This document shows positions 1 to 7,964 of a DNA stretch of 64,000 bases, in pieces. The position numbers and the translations under genes were made by a program. Position 1 is the stretch's first letter. Every line of letters begins with the position of its first letter. The notes beneath the pieces are model-generated. The model saw only the letters and a list, made by a program, of their open reading frames with translations. It was not told the origin of the DNA and searched no databases. Source of the stretch: Altericroceibacterium spongiae (GTDB lineage Bacteria; Pseudomonadota; Alphaproteobacteria; Sphingomonadales; Sphingomonadaceae); assembly GCF_003610805.1 (NCBI RefSeq), contig NZ_RAPF01000001.1:666176-730175 (forward strand). Reading direction: 5' to 3'.

Positions 1-504
1 GCCCGGTTCGACTTCGTCAGTTGGTATCTCCATCATGGCCTGATGCTGGTTGGGGTCAAGCGGCAGTCCTTTAGCTGCAATCCGGCTGATCCCGTTTTGT
101 GAAAACACCTTATCGAGTTCGCGTTGCGTAGCTTCGATACCAGCGACAAGCCCTTTGAACTTCTCGTCTTCGCGCAATTCGGCGGGAACAGCGTCGATTG
201 CGCGAATTAGGTTATCCGCTACCGATAAAATATCACGCGCAAAACCGGTCGCTGCATAACTGCGCGCATCGGCCACATCCTTCTCCATCCGCCGACGTAC
301 ATTCTGTGTATCGGCCTTGGCATAAAGGACTTCCTGTTTGGTTGCCTCAAGCTCTTCCCGCAGACTTTCAAGCTCTTTCTTCACATCTGCAGGCAGTTCA
401 GCATTGCCTTCTGCCTCACTGTCAGAATCGAGCATGTCCTCGGGAACACCTTTCAGTTCCTCGGCAATATCCTTATCCGTATGCTCGGTTTTGTTATCCG
501 TCAT
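1..504 (-). CDS. grpE: GrpE nucleotide exchange factor (3' end outside window)
   Basis: This is the co-chaperone that releases ADP from DnaK in the cytoplasmic Hsp70 cycle. Reading from the ATG at 502-504 (start MTDNKTEHTDKD) the frame stays open for 168 codons to the window edge. An acidic N-terminus of about 45 residues is followed by a long charged helix (ELESLREELEATKQEVLYAKADTQNVRRR as the dimer coiled coil), and then the GrpE-typical segments YAATGFARDILSVADNL and NQHQAMMEIPT. The family is usually 170-210 residues, so only a short C-terminal tail should be missing. It starts 17 bases after the hrcA stop on the same strand, so hrcA-grpE is very probably one heat-shock transcription unit. 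Confidence 0.93.
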   Translation of the reverse strand, partial: MTDNKTEHTDKDIAEELKGVPEDMLDSDSEAEGNAELPADVKKELESLREELEATKQEVLYAKADTQNVRRRMEKDVADARSYAATGFARDILSVADNLIRAIDAVPAELREDEKFKGLVAGIEATQRELDKVFSQNGISRIAAKGLPLDPNQHQAMMEIPTDEVEPG

Positions 505-521
505 ATGCTTTAATCTTCCAG

Positions 522-1565
522 CTATCCGATGAGCTTGCCCAGGCTTCGGGCGGTAAAATCCACCATGGGGACGACCCTTGCATAATTCAACCGCGTCGGG
601 CCGATTACACCCAGAACACCGACCACTCTGCCTTCGCGATCCCTGTATGGAGAAGCAATCACAGAAGAGCCGGATAGTGCAAAGAGCCGGTTTTCAGATC
701 CGATGAAAATACGTGTCGATTTGGCCTCCCTTGCGCTATCCAGCAGAGAGGATACCGATTGCTTGTTTTCCAGATCGTCAATCAGCGAGCGGACGCGCTC
801 AATATCGTTAAGTGCATCGTCATCGAGCAAATTGGCCTGTCCGCGAACGATCAAGACCGGCCTTTGCGAAGCATCCCTGCTCCATATGGCCAACCCGCGC
901 GCAACCAGATCGCGGCTCGCCTCATCGAGAGCCGATTGTCCATTGGAGATTTCCGCTCCGATAAGGCGAGCGGCTTCTGACAGCGTCCTCCCGCCAAGCC
1001 GCGATGTGATATAGTTGGTCGCCTGCTGAAGTTCTGAAATCGAAGTTCCCTCAGCTATTTCCAGAAGGCGGTTTTCTACGCTACCATCTTCTCCCACCAG
1101 AACCACCAAGGCACGCCGTTCATCAAGTCTCACAAGATTCATCTGAGATAAGTGCGGATCACGACGCGGAACCATAACCACACCGGCAGCGGCAGAAATA
1201 TCGGACAGAATAGCGCTTGTTGCTTCCAGAGCCTGCTCGATCGGGCCGTGCTCAGCAAGGCGCTGCTCAATCACAGCTCGCTCCTCAAGCGTCGGTTCAG
1301 CAACCTGCATCATCCCATCAACAAAGAGTCTTAGCCCGCTTTCCGTGGGCATTCGTCCGGCACTTGTGTGGGGAGCCGCAAGTAATCCCAGCGTTTCAAG
1401 ATCGCTCAATACAGAGCGGATCGATGCGGGTGACAGATTGACTCTGCCATTTGCGGCGAGCGCCTTGGACCCCAGAGGAAGCCCGTTTTCAAGATAACCC
1501 TCGACAACGAGGCGAAAAATCTCGCGGGCACGGTCAGTCAGTTCGGTAACAGGAGGTGATGCCAT
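522..1565 (-). CDS. hrcA: Heat-inducible transcription repressor HrcA
   Basis: HrcA represses groESL/dnaK-type operons by binding the CIRCE inverted repeat, with GroEL as its folding partner. The 347-residue product has the family length. A winged-helix N-terminus (about residues 8-75, including the HrcA-typical LSPASIRSVLSDLETLGLL and PHTSAGRMPTESG) is followed by the GAF-like and dimerisation regions and ends with the conserved segment GRVVGVLGVIGPTRLNYARVVPMVDF. It lies directly upstream of grpE and is divergent from rph. I looked for a CIRCE element in the 83-base gap before it and found none, so its own promoter control is unclear. Confidence 0.95.
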   Translation of the reverse strand: MASPPVTELTDRAREIFRLVVEGYLENGLPLGSKALAANGRVNLSPASIRSVLSDLETLGLLAAPHTSAGRMPTESGLRLFVDGMMQVAEPTLEERAVIEQRLAEHGPIEQALEATSAILSDISAAAGVVMVPRRDPHLSQMNLVRLDERRALVVLVGEDGSVENRLLEIAEGTSISELQQATNYITSRLGGRTLSEAARLIGAEISNGQSALDEASRDLVARGLAIWSRDASQRPVLIVRGQANLLDDDALNDIERVRSLIDDLENKQSVSSLLDSAREAKSTRIFIGSENRLFALSGSSVIASPYRDREGRVVGVLGVIGPTRLNYARVVPMVDFTARSLGKLIG

Positions 1566-1648
1566 GATGGGATCAATTTAATCACTCCCCTTGCAGCCTC
1601 AAGCGATAAGCGACTAGGGCGAGAGCGATTTCGCGACAGGAGAACCCA

Positions 1649-2362
1649 ATGCGACCTTCCGGCCGTGCGCCCGACGAGATGCGTGCCATTGCAATTGAGA
1701 CCGGTTTCACCAAACATGCCGAGGGATCGGTGCTGATCGGTTTTGGCGATACCAAAGTGCTGGTTACCGCCAGCATCGAAGAACGTGTTCCTCCTTTCCT
1801 GCGAGGTAAGGGAAGCGGCTGGGTGACCGGAGAATATTCCATGTTGCCCCGGGCCACTCATACGCGCGGCAGCCGGGAAGCCGCAAAAGGAAAACAGTCC
1901 GGACGAACGCAGGAAATTCAGCGCCTTATAGGACGATCTTTACGCTCTGTGACAAATCTTGAAAAGCTTGGCGAACGTCAGATCACCCTCGATTGCGATG
2001 TAATTCAAGCCGATGGCGGTACACGCACAGCATCGATTTCCGGGGCATGGGTTGCGCTGCGTCTGGCAGTGAACAAACTGCTGGCCGAAGGTGCAATCAA
2101 GGAAGATCCGATCGAAGCCAAAATCGCCGCCATAAGCTGCGGTATTTTCGAAGGTACGCCGGTGCTCGATCTCGATTATGCAGAAGACAGCAATGCTGAT
2201 GCCGACGCGAATTTCGTTCTGATCGAGGGTGGCCGTATCGCTGAGGTACAGGCAACCGCTGAAGGTGCCACCTATGATGAGGAAGGACTGCTGCGCCTGC
2301 TTCGTCTGGCGCAAATTGGCTGTAATCAGATATTTACCGCCCAGGAGGCTGCCACGCAATGA
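1649..2362 (+). CDS. rph: Ribonuclease PH
   Basis: This is a phosphorolytic 3'-5' exoribonuclease that trims tRNA 3' ends, releasing nucleoside diphosphates. The 237-residue protein begins with the classic [12 protein letters not shown] and has the RNase PH core with [18 protein letters not shown], the arginine-rich [12 protein letters not shown] segment and the [11 protein letters not shown] motif, followed by the substrate-site region [16 protein letters not shown]. It is divergent from hrcA and its stop overlaps the rdgB start by four bases (ATGA), which indicates translational coupling. An rph-rdgB pair followed by hemW is a familiar alphaproteobacterial order. Confidence 0.97.
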   Translation: MRPSGRAPDEMRAIAIETGFTKHAEGSVLIGFGDTKVLVTASIEERVPPFLRGKGSGWVTGEYSMLPRATHTRGSREAAKGKQSGRTQEIQRLIGRSLRSVTNLEKLGERQITLDCDVIQADGGTRTASISGAWVALRLAVNKLLAEGAIKEDPIEAKIAAISCGIFEGTPVLDLDYAEDSNADADANFVLIEGGRIAEVQATAEGATYDEEGLLRLLRLAQIGCNQIFTAQEAATQ

Positions 2363-2988
2363 CTCGTCAGCTCGGTTCCGGAAAGCTCGTTATTGCCACG
2401 CATAATGCAGGCAAACTGAAAGAAATCGCCGCATTGCTCGAGCCTTACGGCCTCGAATGCATTTCGGCGGGCGCTTTGGGTCTGCCGGAACCGGCTGAAA
2501 CCGGCACAACCTTTGTCGAAAATGCCCTTATTAAAGCACAGGCTGCAGCGGAAGCGTCCGGCCTGCCCGCTCTTGCTGACGACAGCGGTATTTCCGCAGC
2601 CGCGCTCGATGGTAAGCCGGGTGTTTATACAGCCGACTGGGCCGAACGACAATGGTTCGAAGGTGAGCCGGGGCGGGACTGGTATATGGCGATGGGCAAA
2701 GTGGAAGGCATGCTGGCCGCGCAAGGGCCGGATGTCTCCCGCGATGCCTGGTTTTCATGCGTTCTGGCAATTGCCTGGCCCGATGGAGACCACCTTGTTT
2801 ATGAAGGGCGCTGCAACGGAAAACTGACATGGCCACCGCGCGGAACCATGGGTTTTGGCTATGACCCGGTTTTCGTTCCGAACGGTCATGACCGGACATT
2901 TGCCGAACTGGAGCCCGATGAAAAACGGGCGATGAGCCATCGCTCCGATGCTTTTGCCAAACTTACTGCGGATCAGTTTGGCGCCTGA
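2359..2988 (+). CDS. rdgB: XTP/dITP pyrophosphatase (RdgB/HAM1)
   Basis: This enzyme hydrolyses non-canonical purine triphosphates (dITP, XTP) to monophosphates, keeping deaminated bases out of DNA. The 209-residue chain shows the family signatures: THNAGK near residues 14-19 (triphosphate site), LADDSGI (metal and base site) with [13 protein letters not shown] after it, FGYDPVF, and the C-terminal MSHRSDAF. It is coupled to rph by a 4-base overlap. Its 3' end overlaps, on the other strand, the last 26 bases of the convergent CAP-domain gene, so no separate terminator fits between them. Confidence 0.96.
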   Translation: MTRQLGSGKLVIATHNAGKLKEIAALLEPYGLECISAGALGLPEPAETGTTFVENALIKAQAAAEASGLPALADDSGISAAALDGKPGVYTADWAERQWFEGEPGRDWYMAMGKVEGMLAAQGPDVSRDAWFSCVLAIAWPDGDHLVYEGRCNGKLTWPPRGTMGFGYDPVFVPNGHDRTFAELEPDEKRAMSHRSDAFAKLTADQFGA

Positions 2989-3529
2989 CATCAAGTGCCC
3001 AGTTTTGCGGGGTGAGGCGTTGCCCTATGATATTGCCGGCAGGCCAATAGCGGCAAACCAGAAAATCATAGCTTCGCCCCCTCGCCATTCCACAGCCCAC
3101 CTGCTGCGTTTCGGGCCAGATGATCTGGGTGTAATGCCCGACATCCTGCCACCGGCCTGTACTGGCAATATCCGGAAAAACACCCGGTATAAAATATTGT
3201 TTTTCCTTTATAAAATCTCTGACAGCATCGCTTATACGATAGTAACCGATGGTTCCGGCCCACAAGTTTTCTCCGGTTCCGCCGCGCTGGCGTGACGTGC
3301 TGTGCCGCATCCGTCCCTCTTTCGCCAGTTGCTCCGCCCATTGCCAGGCTTCATAGGCTAGCTTGTCGCTCCACGAAAGTGGATGCAGACCGAGCCAGTC
3401 TCTTTCGCTATTATGCTCTGAAAGAAGCGCCGCGGCGAAATCGCGATTGTCTTGCCGGGCCGGAGCAGGCACCGCATATCCGAAGGAAGCAACCATCAGA
3501 AATATTGTGAAAAAACCAGCAATTCGCAT
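2963..3529 (-). CDS. Secreted CAP-domain (SCP/PR-1 family) protein
   Basis: The 188-residue protein has an N-terminal signal peptide (MRIAGFFTIFLMVASFGYA, cleavage probably near residue 20) followed by one CAP domain. CAP-fold signatures are visible in order: LLSEHNSERDWLGLHPLSW, WAEQLAKEGRMRHS, GTGENLWAG, VGHYTQIIW and VGCGMA. Bacterial CAP proteins are exported and their function is mostly unknown; lipid or peptidoglycan interaction has been suggested for some relatives. The histidines of the CAP cavity (in EHNSER and GHYTQ) are present. It is convergent with rdgB (26-base overlap) and divergent from hemW, with 43 bases between the two starts, so it is probably a single-gene unit. Confidence 0.88.
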   Translation of the reverse strand: MRIAGFFTIFLMVASFGYAVPAPARQDNRDFAAALLSEHNSERDWLGLHPLSWSDKLAYEAWQWAEQLAKEGRMRHSTSRQRGGTGENLWAGTIGYYRISDAVRDFIKEKQYFIPGVFPDIASTGRWQDVGHYTQIIWPETQQVGCGMARGRSYDFLVCRYWPAGNIIGQRLTPQNWALDVRRQTDPQ

Positions 3530-3572
3530 CAGAAAAAAATGGCAAGAAACTGTTAAGATTCGTTAAAAAACC

Positions 3573-4724
3573 GTGGCACGCGCACTCTATATTCACTGGC
3601 CTTTCTGCTTAGCTAAATGCCCTTATTGCGACTTTAATTCGCACGTCCGCAATCAGGTTGATACGCAGCTTTGGGAAAACAGTCTGCTGGCTGATATGCG
3701 GCATGAAGCTGCATTTGGCGGCGGAGAGGCGTTACACTCGATCTTTTTCGGCGGCGGCACTCCTTCGCTGATGCCCCCTGCCCTTGTGGCTCGTCTTTTA
3801 CAGGAAGCTGAACAATTATGGGGCTTTACGAGCGATATTGAAGTCACTCTCGAAGCTAACCCCTCTTCGGTGGAAGCAGCCAGTTTTGCCAGTCTGGCCG
3901 AAGCCGGCATCAATCGCCTATCGCTCGGCATACAGTCGCTCGACGATAGTGTTTTACGCTTTCTGGGCCGTTTGCATAACGGCCGGGAAGCACTTGCAGC
4001 ACTGGACATTGCTCAGACGCATTTTCGCCGTGTCAGCTTCGATCTGATTTATGCCAGACCAGAACAAACCATTGAAAAATGGACAGAAGAACTGAAACAA
4101 GCGCTGTCTTTCGGGACCGAACATCTTTCCCTCTATCAGCTCACGATCGAGCCTGGCACGCGGTTTGCCACCGATGTCCGGCAGGCAAAATTCGCACCAA
4201 TGGAAGACGATCCGGCAGCCGACCTGTTTGCTCTGACCCGTGAAATGACGGCAGCAGCAGGGCTCCCCGCCTATGAAATCAGCAACCACGCCAAGCCGGG
4301 CGCGGAAAGCCGACATAATCTGACATATTGGCGCTATCAGGACTATTGCGGCATTGGCCCCGGTGCTCATGGCCGGCGTAACGGTCAGGCCACACAGCGC
4401 CATCGCAAACCCGAAAACTGGCTCTCCGCTGTGGCCAGAAATGGCCATGGAACGGGCGCAGAGCGTAACCTAACAGGGCCAGAACAGGCTTCAGAAGCGC
4501 TTTTAATGGGCTTACGGCTCGCTGAAGGTGTCGACCTGCGAGAGCTGTCTGACCGTTTCGGCATCGCGCAAAGCGATCTTATTGTTCCATCCCGGCAAAC
4601 CCTTTATCGTGACCTTGGATTTCTCGACACAACGGGAAGCCGTCTTCGCGTGACCGAAAAAGGCATGCCTCTGCTCGATGCCCTGCTGGGAGAACTGGTG
4701 CCCGACAAGCTGGTGGCTTCATGA
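3573..4724 (+). CDS. hemW: Heme chaperone HemW (CPDH-like radical SAM protein)
   Basis: HemW is a radical SAM family protein related to HemN that acts as a heme-insertion chaperone and is not itself a coproporphyrinogen dehydrogenase. The 383-residue product starts at a GTG (3573). The [4Fe-4S]-binding cluster is C12-x3-C16-x2-C19 (FCLAKCPYCDF), followed by FFGGGTPSLM, the radical SAM core with RLSLGIQSLDD, and the C-terminal HemW segments YEISNHAKPG and YWRYQDYCGIGPGAHG. HemN proteins are about 70 residues longer, which supports HemW. Its stop overlaps the xerC start by four bases, so the two are translationally coupled. Confidence 0.93.
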   Translation: MARALYIHWPFCLAKCPYCDFNSHVRNQVDTQLWENSLLADMRHEAAFGGGEALHSIFFGGGTPSLMPPALVARLLQEAEQLWGFTSDIEVTLEANPSSVEAASFASLAEAGINRLSLGIQSLDDSVLRFLGRLHNGREALAALDIAQTHFRRVSFDLIYARPEQTIEKWTEELKQALSFGTEHLSLYQLTIEPGTRFATDVRQAKFAPMEDDPAADLFALTREMTAAAGLPAYEISNHAKPGAESRHNLTYWRYQDYCGIGPGAHGRRNGQATQRHRKPENWLSAVARNGHGTGAERNLTGPEQASEALLMGLRLAEGVDLRELSDRFGIAQSDLIVPSRQTLYRDLGFLDTTGSRLRVTEKGMPLLDALLGELVPDKLVAS

Positions 4725-5617
4725 CCCGGCACGATCTGCTTGCAGCCTGGCGGAATTACCTTCAGCAATCGCGCCGTCGTTCGCCGCATACGGTGCGCGC
4801 TTATTGCTCGGCGGCACAACGTCTGCTCGAACATTTCGATCTCACCGAATGGCCGGCGGTTGCCACTATTCCTCCGGCCAGTCTCCGCACCTTTATGGCG
4901 AACAGGCGAAGCGATGGCATCGGCAATGTTTCTGCCGCGCGCGAATTATCCGCCATCAAGGGGTTTATGGCTTTTGCCCGGGAACAGGCCGGGATGGAAA
5001 ATGCCGCCCCTCCCCGCATTCGCGGGCCGCGCATCAAGAAAGGCCTGCCTCGCCCCGTTACGCCCGACGATGCCAGCAATCTGGCCGATCTGGTGGGGCA
5101 GGACGCAAGGGAAGCATGGATCGGCGCAAGGGATCGCGCGGTTCTGCTGATGATGTATGGCGGCGGCATGCGAATTGCGGAGGTTCTGTCGCTTACCGGT
5201 GCCGATTATCCGCTTGGTGAAACGCTGAGAGTGACCGGCAAGGGCAATAAGCAGCGCGTGGTCCCTGTTTTGCCTGTCGTGCGGGAAGGCATTGCTGACT
5301 ATGTCGCAAAATGCCCCTGGAAAATTGACTCCGACGGCCCGCTCTTTCTCGGCGCCAAAGGCGGGCCGCTAAGCGCGGGAATGGTCCGCAAGGCAATGGC
5401 TCGGGCGCGGATCGCCCTCGGCCTTCCTGCCACCGCCACACCGCACGCCCTGCGCCATTCCTTTGCCACGCATCTCCTCGGTGCAGGAGTGGATTTGCGC
5501 AGTTTACAGGAATTGCTCGGCCATGCTGGCCTCGGTTCGACGCAGATCTATACTAGGGTCGATGCAGCGACATTGCTGGAAACCTATCGCAAAGCCCATC
5601 CGCGCGGCAGCGACTAA
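4721..5617 (+). CDS. xerC: Tyrosine recombinase XerC-like
   Basis: This tyrosine recombinase, with a partner XerD, resolves chromosome dimers at dif during division. The 298-residue chain has an N-terminal SAM-like core-binding domain (about 1-100) and a catalytic domain with all key residues visible: R151 (GMRIAEVL), K174 (GKGNKQR), H242-x-x-R245 (HALRHSFATHLL), H268 (LLGHAGL) and nucleophile Y277 (TQIYTRVD). Length, context behind hemW and absence of nearby mobile genes argue for the housekeeping recombinase and against a phage integrase. XerC versus XerD is assigned from the general sequence feel only. Confidence 0.88.
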   Translation: MTRHDLLAAWRNYLQQSRRRSPHTVRAYCSAAQRLLEHFDLTEWPAVATIPPASLRTFMANRRSDGIGNVSAARELSAIKGFMAFAREQAGMENAAPPRIRGPRIKKGLPRPVTPDDASNLADLVGQDAREAWIGARDRAVLLMMYGGGMRIAEVLSLTGADYPLGETLRVTGKGNKQRVVPVLPVVREGIADYVAKCPWKIDSDGPLFLGAKGGPLSAGMVRKAMARARIALGLPATATPHALRHSFATHLLGAGVDLRSLQELLGHAGLGSTQIYTRVDAATLLETYRKAHPRGSD

Positions 5618-5728
5618 CCCTCTGCCTTTTCTTCTTCACCCATTTCATTGACTTTATCTTTTTTGGGCTTGCTCTTCCTGGCCTCGGGTGGTTAATCCGC
5701 AAACAAACCTAAAAGGAAGGATGCCTCT

Positions 5729-6466
5729 ATGCTCAAACTCTACAGCTTCGGCCCCGGAGCTAATTCGCTGAAACCCATGCTTGCACTTTATGAAAAAGGC
5801 TCCGAATTCGAACAGGTGCTGCTCAACCCGGCCAAGTTCGAACATCACTCCGACTGGTTCAAGAAGATCAATCCGCGCGGTCAGGTGCCGGCACTGGAAG
5901 ATCGTGGCAAGATCATCACCGAAAGCACGGTGATCTGCGAATATCTCGAGGATGAGCATCCGACCGATGTGAAACTGCGCCCCGGTAATTCCTATGACAC
6001 CGCGCAAATGCGTGTGTGGACCAAATGGGTGGATGAATATTTCTGCTGGTGCGTTTCCACGATCGGCTGGCACCGGATGGTCAGCAAGATGGTTCAGGAT
6101 CTCACCGATGAACAGTTCGAAGCGAAGCTGAAAGATATTCCGGTTTACGAACAGCAGGTTAAATGGCGCCGCGCGCGCGAAGGATTCCCGCAGGATCTGC
6201 TCGATGAGGAAATGCGCAAGATCGGCTATTCGGTGCGCCGTCTCGACGATCATCTGGCCGATCATGAATGGCTGGCCGGTGGTGTTTATTCGCTCGCCGA
6301 TATCTGCAATTTCGCCATCGCCAACGGTATGCAGCATGGCTTTTCGGAACTGGTCAATACCAGCGATACACCTCACCTCGTCCGCTGGATCGAACAGATC
6401 AATGAGCGCCCGGCGGTGAAGAAGATGTTCGCCAGCGTACCGCACGAACTACGCAAAGACGACTAA
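5729..6466 (+). CDS. Glutathione S-transferase family protein, LigF-like (beta-etherase type)
   Basis: The 245-residue protein has a thioredoxin-fold N-terminus (about 1-80: KLYSFGPGANSLKPMLALYEKG, NPRGQVPALED, ITESTVICEYLED) and an all-helical C-terminal domain. From memory it closely follows the sphingomonad beta-etherase LigF, including the FGPGANSLKP start, HSDWFKKINPRGQVPAL, RVWTKWVDEYFCWCVSTIGWH and SLADICNFAIANGMQ. LigF cleaves beta-aryl ether bonds of lignin-derived ketones with glutathione. Whether this protein keeps that substrate cannot be read from sequence; other GSTs of the same branch act on other compounds. It stands alone behind xerC with its own RBS (AAAGGAAGG); no ligE or ligG homologue is adjacent. 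Confidence 0.8.
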   Translation: MLKLYSFGPGANSLKPMLALYEKGSEFEQVLLNPAKFEHHSDWFKKINPRGQVPALEDRGKIITESTVICEYLEDEHPTDVKLRPGNSYDTAQMRVWTKWVDEYFCWCVSTIGWHRMVSKMVQDLTDEQFEAKLKDIPVYEQQVKWRRAREGFPQDLLDEEMRKIGYSVRRLDDHLADHEWLAGGVYSLADICNFAIANGMQHGFSELVNTSDTPHLVRWIEQINERPAVKKMFASVPHELRKDD

Positions 6467-6570
6467 GGGGCCGGATTTTCACGCTCGTTGCGGCGATGCA
6501 CGCCTGCAACGAGCGTGAAAGAAATATACAGCAGCAGATACCAGGCACCGAATTTTCCGACCGAAACCAT
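6463..6570 (-). CDS. Possible 35-residue membrane peptide
   Basis: A short frame from ATG 6568-6570 encodes MVSVGKFGAWYLLLYISFTL followed by VAGVHRRNERENPAP. About 15 hydrophobic residues could form one membrane helix followed by a positively charged tail, the usual inside-positive pattern. Codon choice looks like that of neighbouring genes. It lies downstream of the beta-lactamase-like gene on the same strand and overlaps the GST stop codon. There is no convincing Shine-Dalgarno sequence, and the frame contains a perfect 15-base inverted repeat, so it may be chance coding around a terminator-like hairpin. No homologue is recognised. Confidence 0.25.
   Translation of the reverse strand: MVSVGKFGAWYLLLYISFTLVAGVHRRNERENPAP
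6477..6520. repeat. Perfect 15-bp inverted repeat between convergent genes
   Basis: TTTCACGCTCGTTGC (6477-6491) pairs exactly with GCAACGAGCGTGAAA (6506-6520) across a 14-base loop. It lies just after the GST stop codon and between it and the convergent hydrolase gene, where a bidirectional terminator would be expected. Neither strand shows a proper T run after the stem, so a simple intrinsic terminator is not proven. Confidence 0.7.
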
Positions 6571-6623
6571 ATGCCAGTCGGAATCGCGTCGAAATTCTCA
6601 ACATGACGGCGGAAAGAGGCTCA

Positions 6624-7943
6624 TTACCGGGTGTGGCCAACCAGACTGAGCGCGCGATTGGCCAGCATCATAAAGCCCGTTTCTTCGACAGCAGCGTCCG
6701 GATCGTTCCAGCTCATCGCCAGACTATACCATTCGCCATTCTCATCACGCAAAAGCCAGTTAAGGCTCAACACGCCGGTTTCGGACCCGCCCTTATAGCC
6801 GGCATAGCGCCATCGTGCCCGTTCCTCATCGGGTAATGAGGAATTGATGCCGAGAATATCGAGCGCAACCGGATCTTCGGTCTCAGCGATTTGTGCCAGC
6901 ACGCGGATAATATCCGCCGGGGTAGCGAACCATTCCACGGTATCGATCGCTGTTGGCGCCTGCCCGAATATCCGTGCCAGATCGGCCTGACTGGCCTGTG
7001 CCGCTGCCTTGCCATCGAGCCGGTCGAGCATAGCCTGTCTGCCGACCGGACCGGCAGCATGATAGGTTTGCGCCGCCATTTCTCCCTGCTGTTTCAGAGC
7101 GAAAAATTCTGCCGTATCCATCATGGGCAGGATAGAAGACGGATCGGAATGGCCCGAAAGGCGCACTTCTGCTGCCAGTGCATCGCGCCCCAGCAGACGC
7201 ACGAGAATATCGGTGGCCGTATTATCGCTGATCGAAATCATCAACGCGGCCAGCGTATGCAATGTGAGGGGCGAGCCCTCGGGCCAGCCGTATAAGGTGC
7301 CGCCGGCAAAACTCTTGCCCTCCAGCGGCACCACATCGTCCCACCGGCGTTTTCCCGCAGCGATTTCGCGCGACAAAGCCGCAAGAACATAGAGTTTGAA
7401 AGCCGAACCCACCGCAAATGGACGCTCGGCATGATAGGCGAAGAAAGGCTCCGATGAACCGATCTTCGTGAGCAGCATTCCGGCATCGCCATGGAGGGCT
7501 GCCAGATCCGCCGCCAGTTTTTCTTTCGTGTCGCCGAGCGGCTTCAGCACACCAATGCGGAAACCCGATACTTTATAGGGCGCCTGCGGCTGTAATTGCA
7601 GATCACCCTGCCCTGCACCGCCTTCGAAATGCACCGCCAGCCTGGCATAGCCCGTCGCCGGACCGGTTTCGACAACCTCCATAGAGTTCAGCGCACCATA
7701 CTGGCTGCTTAGCTGGCGAAAAATCAGGGCAAAACGCTGCGGAGATACCGCCTGAAGAAACTGGTCTGTGAAGACATCCTCATAGGGTTTGTCCCCGTGA
7801 AGCGCTGCCACAATATCTTTCAGACGTTGTTCGCTCCGCTCTTCGGCCGACAGTGTGGAAAGATCGGTTTGTGCCTGCGCGCCGACCGGAGCCGACATGC
7901 TGATCGCAGCAATCAGAGCCGCCAGAGAGTACCGAAATGACAC
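6624..7943 (-). CDS. Exported serine hydrolase, class A beta-lactamase fold
   Basis: The 439-residue protein has a signal peptide (about 1-24, ending SAPVGAQAQ), an N-terminal region of roughly 110 residues resembling the Cpe/DUF3887-type folds seen before such enzymes, and a C-terminal beta-lactamase2 domain. The penicillin-interacting motifs are visible: S180-x-x-K183 (GSAFKLYVL), S239-D240-N241 (SISDNTATD) and K384-G385-G386 (GYKGGSETG). I do not see the ExxLN/ExxxN omega-loop motif that deacylates class A enzymes, so ordinary beta-lactam resistance should not be assumed; a peptidoglycan-related or other esterase role is equally possible. It is 21 bases downstream of parE on the same strand. 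Confidence 0.8.
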   Translation of the reverse strand: MSFRYSLAALIAAISMSAPVGAQAQTDLSTLSAEERSEQRLKDIVAALHGDKPYEDVFTDQFLQAVSPQRFALIFRQLSSQYGALNSMEVVETGPATGYARLAVHFEGGAGQGDLQLQPQAPYKVSGFRIGVLKPLGDTKEKLAADLAALHGDAGMLLTKIGSSEPFFAYHAERPFAVGSAFKLYVLAALSREIAAGKRRWDDVVPLEGKSFAGGTLYGWPEGSPLTLHTLAALMISISDNTATDILVRLLGRDALAAEVRLSGHSDPSSILPMMDTAEFFALKQQGEMAAQTYHAAGPVGRQAMLDRLDGKAAAQASQADLARIFGQAPTAIDTVEWFATPADIIRVLAQIAETEDPVALDILGINSSLPDEERARWRYAGYKGGSETGVLSLNWLLRDENGEWYSLAMSWNDPDAAVEETGFMMLANRALSLVGHTR

Positions 7944-7964
7944 CAGCCAGCTCCTCCTGCAATA

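Noticed and set aside
1566..1648. CIRCE operator before hrcA
   Set aside because: No TTAGCACTC-N9-GAGTGCTAA or near match is present in the gap.
4721..5617. Phage integrase marking an integrated element
   Set aside because: Length, hemW coupling and lack of attachment repeats or phage genes fit housekeeping XerC.
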